Shown piece after piece: positions 46,377 to 54,952 of a DNA stretch of 64,000 nucleotides. A program made the position numbers and the translations under genes. Source of the DNA: CAZQQN01 sp964595485 (lineage in GTDB: Bacteria > Bacteroidota > Bacteroidia > CAILMK01 > CAYYUA01); the NCBI GenBank assembly GCA_964595485.1, contig CAZQQN010000011.1, positions 13,631 to 77,630 of the forward strand. The letters run 5' to 3'. Position 1 is the first letter of the stretch. Every line of letters starts with the position of its first letter. A model generated the notes under the pieces. That model was not told the DNA's origin and did no database searches. It was given only the letters and a program-made list of their open reading frames with translations.

Positions 46377-48620
46377 TTAACGGAAAAACCGGTACAACAG
46401 CAGGGGTAATAAAAGCAAATCTGCCACCAATGCACTGACAAGCGTAAGACCTATCAAGAGGCCAATGTAATAAGTAACTGTAAAATCGGAGAAAATCAAT
46501 GTCGAAAATCCTGCTAAGAGAATAATGGTTGTAAATCCAATCGCTTTCCCGGTTTCCAGGAATGTTTTCTGAACAGCCCTTATTCTCCCTGCTCCTTTCA
46601 GTTGTTCAATTTTGAAACGCGAAAGGAAATGGATGGTATCGTCTACTGCTATGCCAAAGGCAATCGTAAAAATGATTGATGTAGTAGCTTTCAGGGTAAT
46701 ACCAAAGTATCCCATTACAGCACCTGCAATTATGAGGGGCATAATATTGGGAATAAACGAGATAAGCACCATTTTCAACTGCCGGAACAATAGCCCCATT
46801 AAAATCCCTACGACTAAGAAAGCTATCCCTAAGCCTGCGGTCAGGTTACCTATCAAGTATTCATTGTTTTTATCAACCAGGAACAATTTACCTGTTATCT
46901 TAAAATCAGCGACTGAAGTATCTACATTTTGATTTTTCCAGGCCTTAATTTCTGTGTAGAGGTCTTCCATATTTTCGGATCCTATGTCCTTCATTCTCCC
47001 GGTTATGCGCCCCATTTGCTTATCTTCACTCATGACAGCGGAAAAAATCGATCTGCCACCTTTTTCAACGAATTCCCCGACCGAGGCCATTTGAGCACTG
47101 TCTTCCGGTAGCTTGTAGGCATCCGGGTTCCCATTGGAAAGGCTTTTATTCACTGTTCGGTAAATGGTTAGGGGGGAGACCAGATGATTAATGGGCTTAT
47201 ATTTTTTTAGATGCTTTTCAAAGGCCTCCGTTTCTTTTATAACTTCCGGAGAGGTAACATTGTATCCTGACTTAGGTATAATGGCTATTTCAACGGTTCT
47301 TACACCCGCAAATTTGTTTTCAAAAAACCTGAAATCTTTTCTTATTTTACTATCCCTTGGCACATCGGTAAGCATGTAAACGTTCTGGGATATCTGCGTT
47401 ATACCATAAATACAAATGCCGAGGAAAATGAATGCCCCTATAGCGATAGCTTTTTGTCTCCGGCTGATCCAAATAAAAAGGCGGCCCATTAAAGGCTGCT
47501 TATGTCTTCCATTACTATGTTGTGATTTAAGTTGATGAGAGCCAAAATTGACCAACACCATAGTAGTGAAAAGGATAACGGTAAGGTAAGCAATGAAGAT
47601 ACCTATAGCGGCAAATATTCCAAAATTCCTCAATGGAGGTATTTGCGATGATAACAGAGCCAGGAAGCCAATAGAAGTAGTTAGGGAGGTGAGTAAGGTA
47701 GCAAACCCGATTTCCTTGATTGTGGTAGCCATAGCGTGGATACGGTTTTCTCCTTTATCCAGCTCATCAAGGTATTTGCTTTTGATGTGAATCACATCTG
47801 ACATTCCGATAATCAGCATCAGGGTCGGATAGAGTGTACTCATGATATCCAGTGGCACCCGAAGAAAACCGAGAACGCCAAAGAATAAAACCATCCCGAA
47901 AACCACTGAAGTCATGGGAATGACTACCCCTAAAGCCTTTCGGTAGATCAGGAAAAGAATGAGTAAAAGCACCGCATTACATGCTATAACGTAAAAAATG
48001 ACCTCCTTTTTAATCTTTTCCACAAAAGTCACCTGGCTAATGGTACGCCCTGCATAGTGAATGGAGCTGAAGTCAAATGATTCTTTAATCTGTTTAAGGT
48101 CATTAATGAATATGGTGGCACTATCCTGTGATAGATAGGGTCTGGTCTTTACCAAAACCGTCATGGCTCTGGCGTCATCCGAAATTAAATAATTACTCCA
48201 CCTCGGGTCATTGAAAATTTCCGTGCTATCGGAAGCATACCTTTCCGGCTGTTTATGATGTAAAACAGGGGACTGGATGAAGCCAAATGGCCCTTTGATA
48301 GGCTCTTTAATAGTTGTGAGGTTTGTTACTGTTTTAACATGTTCAAGTGCTTCTATGACCCTTGAAAAACTATCAACTTTGTAAAGAAATGAAGAATCGA
48401 AGATTGTACTTTGCCGTTCAAGGCCGATTAATAAATAATTGTCGTCAGGCTCTAACTTGTCCTCATATTTTTTCAGAAATTCAAGATGGGGGTTATTCGT
48501 TGGAAAAAAGCGGTCAATGTTATACTTGAAATTAAGGTCGAGGAGGTGGTAGGAAAAAAAAAGTAAAACGAAGGCGTATCCGACAATGAAATATCGATTG
48601 TAACGAAGCAGGGTTTTCAT
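46377..48620 (-). CDS. MMPL/RND family membrane transporter
   Basis: This 747-residue protein has the RND layout: one N-terminal membrane helix, a large periplasmic loop, six helices (VIFYVIACNAVLLLILFLIY ... FIAYLTVILFTTMVLV), a second loop and five or six helices. The sterol-sensing-like stretch includes GMSDVIHIKSKYLDEL and IAFGIAVDDTIHFLSRFKIE, both with the acidic residues used for proton coupling. Related proteins export lipids, hopanoids or siderophores. It is divergent from crtD with 209 bases between, so transport of a carotenoid glycolipid is conceivable but unproven. Confidence 0.88.
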   Translation of the reverse strand: MKTLLRYNRYFIVGYAFVLLFFSYHLLDLNFKYNIDRFFPTNNPHLEFLKKYEDKLEPDDNYLLIGLERQSTIFDSSFLYKVDSFSRVIEALEHVKTVTNLTTIKEPIKGPFGFIQSPVLHHKQPERYASDSTEIFNDPRWSNYLISDDARAMTVLVKTRPYLSQDSATIFINDLKQIKESFDFSSIHYAGRTISQVTFVEKIKKEVIFYVIACNAVLLLILFLIYRKALGVVIPMTSVVFGMVLFFGVLGFLRVPLDIMSTLYPTLMLIIGMSDVIHIKSKYLDELDKGENRIHAMATTIKEIGFATLLTSLTTSIGFLALLSSQIPPLRNFGIFAAIGIFIAYLTVILFTTMVLVNFGSHQLKSQHSNGRHKQPLMGRLFIWISRRQKAIAIGAFIFLGICIYGITQISQNVYMLTDVPRDSKIRKDFRFFENKFAGVRTVEIAIIPKSGYNVTSPEVIKETEAFEKHLKKYKPINHLVSPLTIYRTVNKSLSNGNPDAYKLPEDSAQMASVGEFVEKGGRSIFSAVMSEDKQMGRITGRMKDIGSENMEDLYTEIKAWKNQNVDTSVADFKITGKLFLVDKNNEYLIGNLTAGLGIAFLVVGILMGLLFRQLKMVLISFIPNIMPLIIAGAVMGYFGITLKATTSIIFTIAFGIAVDDTIHFLSRFKIEQLKGAGRIRAVQKTFLETGKAIGFTTIILLAGFSTLIFSDFTVTYYIGLLIGLTLVSALVADLLLLPLLLYRFFR

Positions 48621-48829
48621 TTGGGTAGGCGGTCAACTTTCTAAACCTTAAACGCCATTAAAGGGCTAATGTTTAGGGTTAGCCCTTTTGCATTGCAAAT
48701 ATACTATCACCGTTATTCAAATAACAATATTGGCAGTAAAAATGGCGCAGGGAAAGAAAGAACCCGTAATAAGCCAAATTAAGCTAAACAAAATGTGTTT
48801 CCTTTGTTTTGTAAACCAAAAAATTAAGC

Positions 48830-50332
48830 TTGGCTGATTATTCTAATGACAAAGCAATTGTAATTGGCGCTGGTATCGCTGGCCTGGCATCTGCCATCCG
48901 TTTAAAAACAAAAGGATGGGAAGTTGAAGTTTATGAAAAGAACCGCAAACCAGGTGGTAAAGTTGGTGAGTTCGAAACCAATGGCTTCCGCTTTGACACC
49001 GGTCCTTCATTGTTTACTTTACCCGAGCTTGTGGATGATCTGTTTTACATGGCCGGAAAAGATCCAAGGGATTATTTTGATTACAACTTATTGGAAGCCG
49101 GTACTACCTATTTTTATGAAGATGGCACTATTCTAGCTCCAGGCCCTGAAAAAGAAAGCTTGATCCAGTCGATAACGGAAAATACGCAAGAAGATGCTGA
49201 TAGTATAAGGGATTTTTTAAATAAAAGTGAGGAGAAATATGAAATTACGAAACCTGTATTTCTTGAATCATCACTGCATAAAAGGGCTACTTACCTGAAA
49301 AAATCTACCTTAAAAAGGTTCTTGAAATTGCCCAGGCTTGAAGCCTTGAAAACAATGGCCAACGCTAACCAAAAGCAATTCCGGGATCCCAAGGTTCAAC
49401 AGTTGTTTAATCGCTACGCTACTTTCAACGGCTCAAACCCTTATGCTACGCCGGCAACATTTAATGTAATTCCTCACCTTGAGCATAACCTTGGTGCTTA
49501 CTGGCCGAAAGGGGGGATGTATCAACTTATTGAAGCGATTTACCAATTAGGCTGCGATATTGGAATCGATTTTTACTTTGAGCATTCTGTTGAAAGGATT
49601 ATCATTGAAAATGACAATGCAAAGGGAATTAAATTAGATGATGGCAATACTATAAATGCTGATACTGTGATCAGTAACATGGACGTACACGCCACCTATC
49701 GTTATTTATTGCCTGGTGAGCAGTGGATATCCCGTTTCCTGGATCAGCCTAGATCTACATCGGCTTTGATATTTTACTGGGGTTTGAAGGGACATTACCC
49801 GGAATTGGGCCTGCATAACATCCTTTTTGCCAAGGATTATGAGGCTGAATTTAATGGGCTGTTTGAGGAGCGTAAAATACCAGATGACCCGACCACATAC
49901 ATTTTTATCAGTAGTAAAGTGCACGGGGAGGATGCACCGGAAGGCTATGAAAATTGGTATGTGATGGTCAATGCTCCCTGGAACAACGGACAGGACTGGG
50001 AAGCTATGATTAAGGAAGCCCGGGAAAATATCCAGGCCAAGATTGCCCGTTTAATCGGCTACGATGTGAAAAACGCTATCACCTTTGAAAAAATACGGGA
50101 TCCAAAGGCGCTTGAAAATGAAACAAGTGCTTTTATGGGCTCTCTTTATGGCAATAGCGCCAACAATTTGTTAGCAGCCTTTTTGAGGCACCCCAATTTT
50201 TCACCCAATATTAATGGGCTTTATTTTTGTGGCGGAACGGTTCATCCTGGTGGCGGCATTCCGTTATGTTTACTTTCTGCGAAGATTGCCACAGAACTTG
50301 TCCAGGTGCAAAATAATAAAGTAGCCGTATGA
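48830..50332 (+). CDS. crtD: 1-hydroxycarotenoid 3,4-desaturase, CrtI/CrtD family
   Basis: This FAD-dependent desaturase has 500 residues. The dinucleotide-binding motif is GAGIAG at 13-18, followed by YEKNRKPGGKVGEFETNGFR and FDTGPSLFTLPELVDDLF. The C-terminal motif is LYFCGGTVHPGGGIPLCLLS. Within the CrtI-CrtD superfamily it resembles the Bacteroidota CrtD group that introduces the 3',4' double bond after 1'-hydration; the second, more distant desaturase in the window (54953) is taken as phytoene desaturase. It starts at a TTG 209 bases from the transporter. It overlaps the next gene by four bases (ATGA) and heads a four-gene unit with an acyltransferase, a glycosyltransferase and cruF. Confidence 0.85.
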   Translation: MADYSNDKAIVIGAGIAGLASAIRLKTKGWEVEVYEKNRKPGGKVGEFETNGFRFDTGPSLFTLPELVDDLFYMAGKDPRDYFDYNLLEAGTTYFYEDGTILAPGPEKESLIQSITENTQEDADSIRDFLNKSEEKYEITKPVFLESSLHKRATYLKKSTLKRFLKLPRLEALKTMANANQKQFRDPKVQQLFNRYATFNGSNPYATPATFNVIPHLEHNLGAYWPKGGMYQLIEAIYQLGCDIGIDFYFEHSVERIIIENDNAKGIKLDDGNTINADTVISNMDVHATYRYLLPGEQWISRFLDQPRSTSALIFYWGLKGHYPELGLHNILFAKDYEAEFNGLFEERKIPDDPTTYIFISSKVHGEDAPEGYENWYVMVNAPWNNGQDWEAMIKEARENIQAKIARLIGYDVKNAITFEKIRDPKALENETSAFMGSLYGNSANNLLAAFLRHPNFSPNINGLYFCGGTVHPGGGIPLCLLSAKIATELVQVQNNKVAV

Positions 50333-50958
50333 TCCAAGCCCGGCATACCCGGATGGGTAAGCTGATTTTCGATGTCATGGTCCCATTCCTCATCAAACGG
50401 CATTTCAGGGATTTTGTCGTTGAGCAGCATGTTGAACCCTCCCGGGAACGTCCGGTACTTTTTTTAGCCAACCATTTTAGCTGGTGGGATGGTTTTACTC
50501 ATTACTACCTTAACCAATTGTATTTTGGAAAACGTTTTCACGTAATGATGCTGGAAGAAGAACTTGAAAAGCGCATGCTTTTCAGGAATGCCGGCGCTTT
50601 TTCCGTCAAGCATGGATACCGTAGCGTTTTAGAAACCATAGCGTATACTAAGGAATTACTTAAAAATCCTGGTAATTGTGTCCTAATGTTTCCACCGGGG
50701 CGTATCCAAAGCCTTTACAGCAATGCTTTTCCTTTTCAGAAAGGGGTGGAGAAGGTTCTATCGGCTTCCCCTGAGGAACTACAGGTTGTTTTATCCGTAA
50801 TACTGCCAGAGTACGGGGCTAATGCTAAACCAGCCCTTCACTGCTACCTTAGGGAATTACCTGAGCCCGCGGATTTGTCATTAAGCAGGGTAGAAGAGGC
50901 TTTCCAGGCCCATTACAAGGAAGCGATTGAGCATCAGCAACAAAAATTCCGGGTTTGA
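50329..50958 (+). CDS. Lysophospholipid-type acyltransferase, probable carotenoid glucoside acyltransferase
   Basis: This 209-residue protein belongs to the PlsC-like acyltransferase superfamily. The catalytic HX4D box is His49-Asp54 in LANHFSWWDGF, and a phosphate/ligand loop PPGRIQSLYSN follows. It has no signal peptide but a hydrophobic N-terminal stretch. The start overlaps the crtD stop and its stop abuts the next start, so it is locked between crtD and the glycosyltransferase. In green sulfur bacteria a glycosyltransferase/acyltransferase pair (CruC/CruD) adds a sugar and a fatty acid to hydroxylated carotenoids. By position this gene is the CruD counterpart, though whether it is a true homolog is unverified. 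Confidence 0.75.
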   Translation: MIQARHTRMGKLIFDVMVPFLIKRHFRDFVVEQHVEPSRERPVLFLANHFSWWDGFTHYYLNQLYFGKRFHVMMLEEELEKRMLFRNAGAFSVKHGYRSVLETIAYTKELLKNPGNCVLMFPPGRIQSLYSNAFPFQKGVEKVLSASPEELQVVLSVILPEYGANAKPALHCYLRELPEPADLSLSRVEEAFQAHYKEAIEHQQQKFRV

Positions 50959-52050
50959 ATGGTAGTTTTTGGTATATTGGTTAGCATTTTTCTGTTTATT
51001 CGCCTCTTAGTGGTAATTGCTAACAATTGGTCAGGGTTAATAATAGAAACGCATCATCAGTCGGTTTCAGAAAAACTTGAAATCCTGATTCCAGCTCGTA
51101 ATGAAGCAGGTAATCTCCCGAGGCTGTTGGAAGATTTACAGCAACTTGATACAGAACGATACACTATTCGCGTTCTGGACGACCATTCAAAGGATGGGAC
51201 AGCTGACATTGTGAGATCTTACCAATCAGTGATGCCCAACCTTCATTTGCTAAAAGGAAAGCCCCTTCCCAAAGGATGGTTAGGGAAAAATTGGGCATGC
51301 CATCAATTAGGGGAAAGTAGCGGAGAATTATATTTACTTTTTTTGGATGCTGATGTCCGAATTGATCCAGGTTTACTGGATAAAAGCCTTGTCTATTTAA
51401 AACAGCGCAATCTGGCCTTGCTATCCCTTTTTCCCCGTCAAATACTTCAATCAACTGGGGAGCGAATCGTGGTGCCCATTGTTTATGGAATACTGGTAAC
51501 ACTTTTACCTTTACAACTTGTAGAAAAATCCAGGTTGGTAAGTTTTTCTGCGGCAAATGGACAGTTTATGTTATTTGATGGGTCTCATTACCGTATCCAA
51601 CTCTGGCACAGGCTACTTAAGAAAGAAAAGGTGGAGGATATTGAAATCATGAAACACCTGAAGCGTAAAGGATTAAAAGGCGCAGTTGCATTCTCCGGTA
51701 AAAGGATGACTTGTAGGATGTACCATGGTTTTAACGAAGCCATTGATGGGTTCAGTAAGAACTTTTTGGCGTTTTTCGGCAATTCTCCTTTCTTAGCCTT
51801 TACTTATATAATATTAGGTGCTTTAGGCTTTTGGTTACTTATACCCTTTTTTCCCCTTTGGTCTTTTGGAGGCCTGTTAATTGAAATCGGAGTGATTAGG
51901 ACCTTGGCGAGCCATTTGAATGGATATTCTGTTTTAAGGCAGGGCTTATTTTCCCCTGTTCAGATGTTTGTGATTGTTTATTTGGGTCTTGTGGCGTTTA
52001 TTAGACAAATAACCGGTAAGAACAAATGGAAAGGCAGGTATATCGGCTGA
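50959..52050 (+). CDS. cruC: Family 2 glycosyltransferase, CruC-like carotenoid glucosyltransferase
   Basis: This 363-residue protein has an N-terminal membrane helix, a GT-A domain, and two or three C-terminal helices (FLAFTYIILGALGFWLLIPF; MFVIVYLGLVAFIRQITG). GT2 motifs present are ILIPARNEAGNLPRLLEDL, the DD at 74-75 in VLDDHSKDGT, DAD at 130-132, and GWLGKNWACHQLG. The ATG directly follows the TGA of the acyltransferase. The family includes the chlorobactene glucosyltransferase CruC. Here it would glycosylate the 1'-hydroxyl created by CruF. Sugar identity is not visible. Confidence 0.8.
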   Translation: MVVFGILVSIFLFIRLLVVIANNWSGLIIETHHQSVSEKLEILIPARNEAGNLPRLLEDLQQLDTERYTIRVLDDHSKDGTADIVRSYQSVMPNLHLLKGKPLPKGWLGKNWACHQLGESSGELYLLFLDADVRIDPGLLDKSLVYLKQRNLALLSLFPRQILQSTGERIVVPIVYGILVTLLPLQLVEKSRLVSFSAANGQFMLFDGSHYRIQLWHRLLKKEKVEDIEIMKHLKRKGLKGAVAFSGKRMTCRMYHGFNEAIDGFSKNFLAFFGNSPFLAFTYIILGALGFWLLIPFFPLWSFGGLLIEIGVIRTLASHLNGYSVLRQGLFSPVQMFVIVYLGLVAFIRQITGKNKWKGRYIG

Positions 52051-52673
52051 GAATGATCGCTATAGTCGCTTTATTCGTTCTTCACGGCGTGGGTTTGTGG
52101 GGTTTTAGTAACCCACAGTGGCAAACTTATTTTCGCGAATTAACGCCCTACCATTTGTTAATTACGGCGGTCATTACCCTTTTTTTTCACCAACCCTGGG
52201 ATAGACGGATTGCTATATTTTTAGTAAGCATTGGAATACTTGGTTGGGTAATTGAAGTGTTTGGTGTTCACTCAGCATGGGTTTTTGGTGCATATCATTA
52301 TGGAAAAGTTTTGGGTTGGGCTCCTGCAGGTGTTCCCCTTTTGATAGGTTTGAATTGGGCCATTCTTGTTTATGCCATAGGCATGATATTATTGACGATT
52401 CCCTTTCCGGATTGGGTTAAGGCAGGTATTGGAAGTACTACCTTGATAGCTTTTGATATGGCATTAGAAAAATTTGCAGTAAGTAAAGGGCTTTGGATAT
52501 GGGAAGCAGATGCCATTCCTTTCCAAAATTACATAGGCTGGTTTATCATATCTTTTTTATTTTTATTGGTTTTCTTCAGAATGAGGTTCCCGGTAAGGAA
52601 TCCATTAGCCTTACCATTCATGCTGATACAGGCCATTTTTTTCTATATCGGATGGTTCACTGGTATATGGTAA
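52026..52673 (+). CDS. cruF: Carotenoid 1',2'-hydratase, CruF family
   Basis: This 215-residue integral membrane protein has about six helices. The family pattern is seen in GWVIEVFGVHSAWVFGAYHY, GWAPAGVPLLIGLNWAILVY and FDMALEKFAVSKGLWIWEAD. CruF adds water to the 1',2' double bond of the psi end of gamma-carotene-type substrates. The gene overlaps the glycosyltransferase by 25 bases if ATG 52026 is used; ATG 52053, two bases after that stop, is an alternative, but the longer form keeps the basic residues that usually precede helix 1. It is the last gene of the crtD unit. Confidence 0.85.
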   Translation: MERQVYRLRMIAIVALFVLHGVGLWGFSNPQWQTYFRELTPYHLLITAVITLFFHQPWDRRIAIFLVSIGILGWVIEVFGVHSAWVFGAYHYGKVLGWAPAGVPLLIGLNWAILVYAIGMILLTIPFPDWVKAGIGSTTLIAFDMALEKFAVSKGLWIWEADAIPFQNYIGWFIISFLFLLVFFRMRFPVRNPLALPFMLIQAIFFYIGWFTGIW

Positions 52674-53089
52674 CATTTATCAAAAAATGTAGAACAATAT
52701 GGCAGATCTTTTAAACAATTGGCTTTAACCTGGAAAAAATGATTAACCCTTTCAATAATTTTAGCTCTTTACCAACGTTAAAGCTTATATACAAATTTTG
52801 AGGTGATTAGGAGCCAAGAGTAAATTGTAGCCTTCATTTCAGATGCTACCAACAGATTAAAAGAAAAAATAATGATAATACGGTAAGATTTATAGGAATT
52901 TTTCACTTTTGCATTTTCAAATCTTATTAAGTAAAGTAAAAGCTTATTCAAGCTGCAATCAAAATGTAGCATTACCTTATGAGCGCAAATTCTGTTTATT
53001 GAATGTCAGTATTTTATGTAGTTGTTTATTTTTAGAAGCTTATTATTGAACAATATTGTTCTAAAAAAGTTAATCCTAAAAAGTTGGCT
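52674..53089. promoter_or_regulatory. Control region upstream of the CarH-like gene
   Basis: About 415 bases of A+T-rich sequence. It holds GAACAATAT at 52692-52700, a TTTAAAC heptamer at 52710-52716, and a perfect palindrome at 53048-53061. No convincing TAnnTTTG promoter was found and no gene is apparent. Confidence 0.45.
53048..53061. promoter_or_regulatory. Perfect 14-bp palindrome, candidate operator
   Basis: GAACAATATTGTTC is self-complementary and ends 28 bases before the chosen start codon of the CarH-like regulator. A partial copy (GAACAATAT) lies at 52692, and AACAATATTGG lies at 48723-48733 upstream of crtD. This is the size of site expected for a dimeric MerR-type protein, but binding is inferred only from position. 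Confidence 0.45.
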
Positions 53090-53998
53090 TTGGCGAAATA
53101 TTCAATAAAGGATCTGGAATTTATATCGGGCATTAAAGCTCACACGCTCCGTATTTGGGAGCAGCGTCATCACATTTTGGAACCCAAAAGATCTGATACC
53201 AACATCCGATACTACACGGATGAAGACTTGAAATACCTGTTAAATGTAACGTTGCTCTATAACAACAATTACAAAATCTCCAAAATAGCTAAATGGGCAC
53301 CAGAAGATATTGCGGAAAAAGCTTTTCAGCTTTCAGAAAATACATATGATCACAATAGCCAGATCAATGCCCTAACCATTTCCATGATTGAAATGGATGA
53401 AGAAAGGTTTGAGAAGTTGCTATCTACCAATATTTTACAGGTTGGATTTGAAAAGACGATGCTCAATTTTATCCATCCTTTTCTAAGGAAAATTGGTATT
53501 TTATGGCAGACCGGGGCGATTAATCCTGCCCATGAACATTTTATTAGCCATTTAATCAGGCAAAAGATCATAGTGGCTATTGACGGGCAGGTTATTCCAA
53601 ATCATCCTGATGCCAAGAAATTTTTGCTTTATTTGCCTGAAGGGGAAAACCATGAAATTGGGCTCTTATTTGCCAATTATGTTGTAAAAAGTCGTGAAAA
53701 CAAAGTGGTGTATTTAGGAGACAATGTTCCCCTGGCAGATGTAGAGGCTGTTTATAAATTTCATCAGCCAGATTACGTTATTTCCCTTTTTACTTCAAAA
53801 CCTGTGAAAGATGAACTGCAGGGTTATATCAACGAATTATCAAATTTGCTCTCGGATGCAACCATTTTATTAAGTGGCTACCAATGTTTTCATAACGAGG
53901 TCAATCTCCCGGAAAATACAATGATAATCAATTCCTTTGAAGAATTGATCGAATTTACGTCCAAGCATACTGTCCCCGAGGCTTCTTCCAATCAATAA
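53090..53998 (+). CDS. CarH-like MerR family regulator with cobalamin-binding domain
   Basis: This protein has an N-terminal MerR helix-turn-helix (YSIKDLEFISGIKAHTLRIW, then NIRYYTDEDLKYLL), a helical-bundle domain and a C-terminal B12-binding Rossmann domain. Trp139, Glu149 and His150 (LWQTGAINPAHEHF) form the Wx9EH signature, and EGENHEIG gives Glu186 and the candidate axial ligand His188. These match AdoB12-dependent CarH photoreceptors, which repress carotenoid genes in the dark as DNA-bound tetramers and release DNA in light. The TTG at 53090 starts MAKYSIKDLE, the usual N-terminus; a TTG at 53084 adds two residues. It stands alone between the two crt units. Confidence 0.88.
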   Translation: MAKYSIKDLEFISGIKAHTLRIWEQRHHILEPKRSDTNIRYYTDEDLKYLLNVTLLYNNNYKISKIAKWAPEDIAEKAFQLSENTYDHNSQINALTISMIEMDEERFEKLLSTNILQVGFEKTMLNFIHPFLRKIGILWQTGAINPAHEHFISHLIRQKIIVAIDGQVIPNHPDAKKFLLYLPEGENHEIGLLFANYVVKSRENKVVYLGDNVPLADVEAVYKFHQPDYVISLFTSKPVKDELQGYINELSNLLSDATILLSGYQCFHNEVNLPENTMIINSFEELIEFTSKHTVPEASSNQ

Positions 53999-54170
53999 TA
54001 AAGTTGATCTCACCTGAGCCTCCTTTTTACCACTTTAAATAATTAGTAGCCTTTACTTATCCATCACCTGGGTTTAAGTTTCTTCTTGAGCTCTTTTTTT
54101 TCGTCAATGTTGAACCAATAGGGCCGGTTGGAATTAACATTTAGCCAACCCTGTTCTGTAAACTGGCTTT

Positions 54171-54420
54171 GTTTAAAAATAAAAAAAGAGTTTTTAAACA
54201 AGTAATAAAAAGTAGAGCTGTTTAAATTAACAGGGGGCTATTTAAAACATTTTCTAAAAGATTCAGTAAAAATTGTCCTTTTAAAAGAATTTGAAGGGTG
54301 TTTTCAGCTAAAGTAGTTATTTTATGTTTAAAAGTTTATTTAAAAATTTAAACAAAATTTTTTGTGATTTTGCGATTCTTTCGTAAGTTTGCATGGCAAT
54401 AAACATAAAAATTGTTTAAA
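54171..54420. promoter_or_regulatory. Array of GTTTAAA/TTTAAAC heptamers upstream of the ECF sigma gene
   Basis: The 423 bases between the CarH-like gene and the sigma gene contain no ORF of note. Six copies of GTTTAAA or its complement occur at 54171, 54193, 54220, 54326, 54347 and 54414. The copies at 54334-54353 make an imperfect palindrome (GTTTATTTAAAAATTTAAAC). They flank and overlap the predicted promoter and start codon, so they could be operator sites for the local regulator. The region is A+T-rich, which raises the chance background. Confidence 0.45.
54361..54391 (+). promoter_or_regulatory. Consensus Bacteroidota promoter for the ECF-crtIB unit
   Basis: TTTG (54361-54364) is followed after exactly 19 bases by TAAGTTTG (54384-54391), a full match to both elements of the primary-sigma promoter. 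Transcription should begin near 54398, about 24 bases before the ATG at 54422. Confidence 0.7.
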
Positions 54421-54421
54421 A

Positions 54422-54940
54422 ATGACTGTAACAGAATTTAACACTCGGGTCGTTGACTTTGTCGAAAACATGGAACCCATTGCCCTTAACCTTACCAAGG
54501 ATTTTGAAGATGCAAGGGACCTATTACAGGAAACCATGTACAAAGCTTTTACAAATCGTGATAAATTTAAGGATGGGACCAACCTCAAGGCTTGGCTTTA
54601 CACGATTATGAAAAATATCTTTATCAATAATTACCGGCGTCAAAAGAAAAAGAATACCATAATTGATACCACCGATAATTTCAATTATGTTAACTTAGCG
54701 GGTAATGATTTGCCTAATGAAGGTGAATCAGAAATGAACTTGGAAGATATTTACAAGGCTATTAACAAATTGAACTTTTCTTATCGTAAACCATTTTTAA
54801 TGCATTACAAAGGTTTTAAATATGAAGAGATTGCTGATGAGTTAGCAATTCCTGTTGGTACTGTTAAAAGCCGTATTCATCTGGCAAGGAAGCAACTCAA
54901 GAAACAATTGCCAATGTTTGAAAATTTTAATGAACGATAA
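54422..54940 (+). CDS. ECF-type RNA polymerase sigma factor in the carotenoid cluster
   Basis: This 172-residue protein has sigma region 2 (NLTKDFEDARDLLQETMYKA, then NLKAWLYTIMKNIFINNYRR) and region 4 (YRKPFLMHYKGFKYEEIADE, GTVKSRIHLARKQLKKQL). No other sigma regions are present, so it is an extracytoplasmic-function type. No anti-sigma gene is adjacent. The ATG at 54422 is preferred because the predicted transcription start lies after an upstream in-frame TTG at 54389. It precedes crtI by 12 bases and is probably the first gene of the crtI-crtB operon. A role in activating carotenoid genes, as with CarQ in Myxococcus, is plausible. Confidence 0.88.
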   Translation: MTVTEFNTRVVDFVENMEPIALNLTKDFEDARDLLQETMYKAFTNRDKFKDGTNLKAWLYTIMKNIFINNYRRQKKKNTIIDTTDNFNYVNLAGNDLPNEGESEMNLEDIYKAINKLNFSYRKPFLMHYKGFKYEEIADELAIPVGTVKSRIHLARKQLKKQLPMFENFNER

Positions 54941-54952
54941 GTTTCCGATCAT

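Noticed and set aside
52778..52972. A 64-codon minus-strand ORF in the region upstream of the CarH-like gene
   Set aside because: It is low-complexity A+T-rich sequence without a promoter, start context or recognisable motif.
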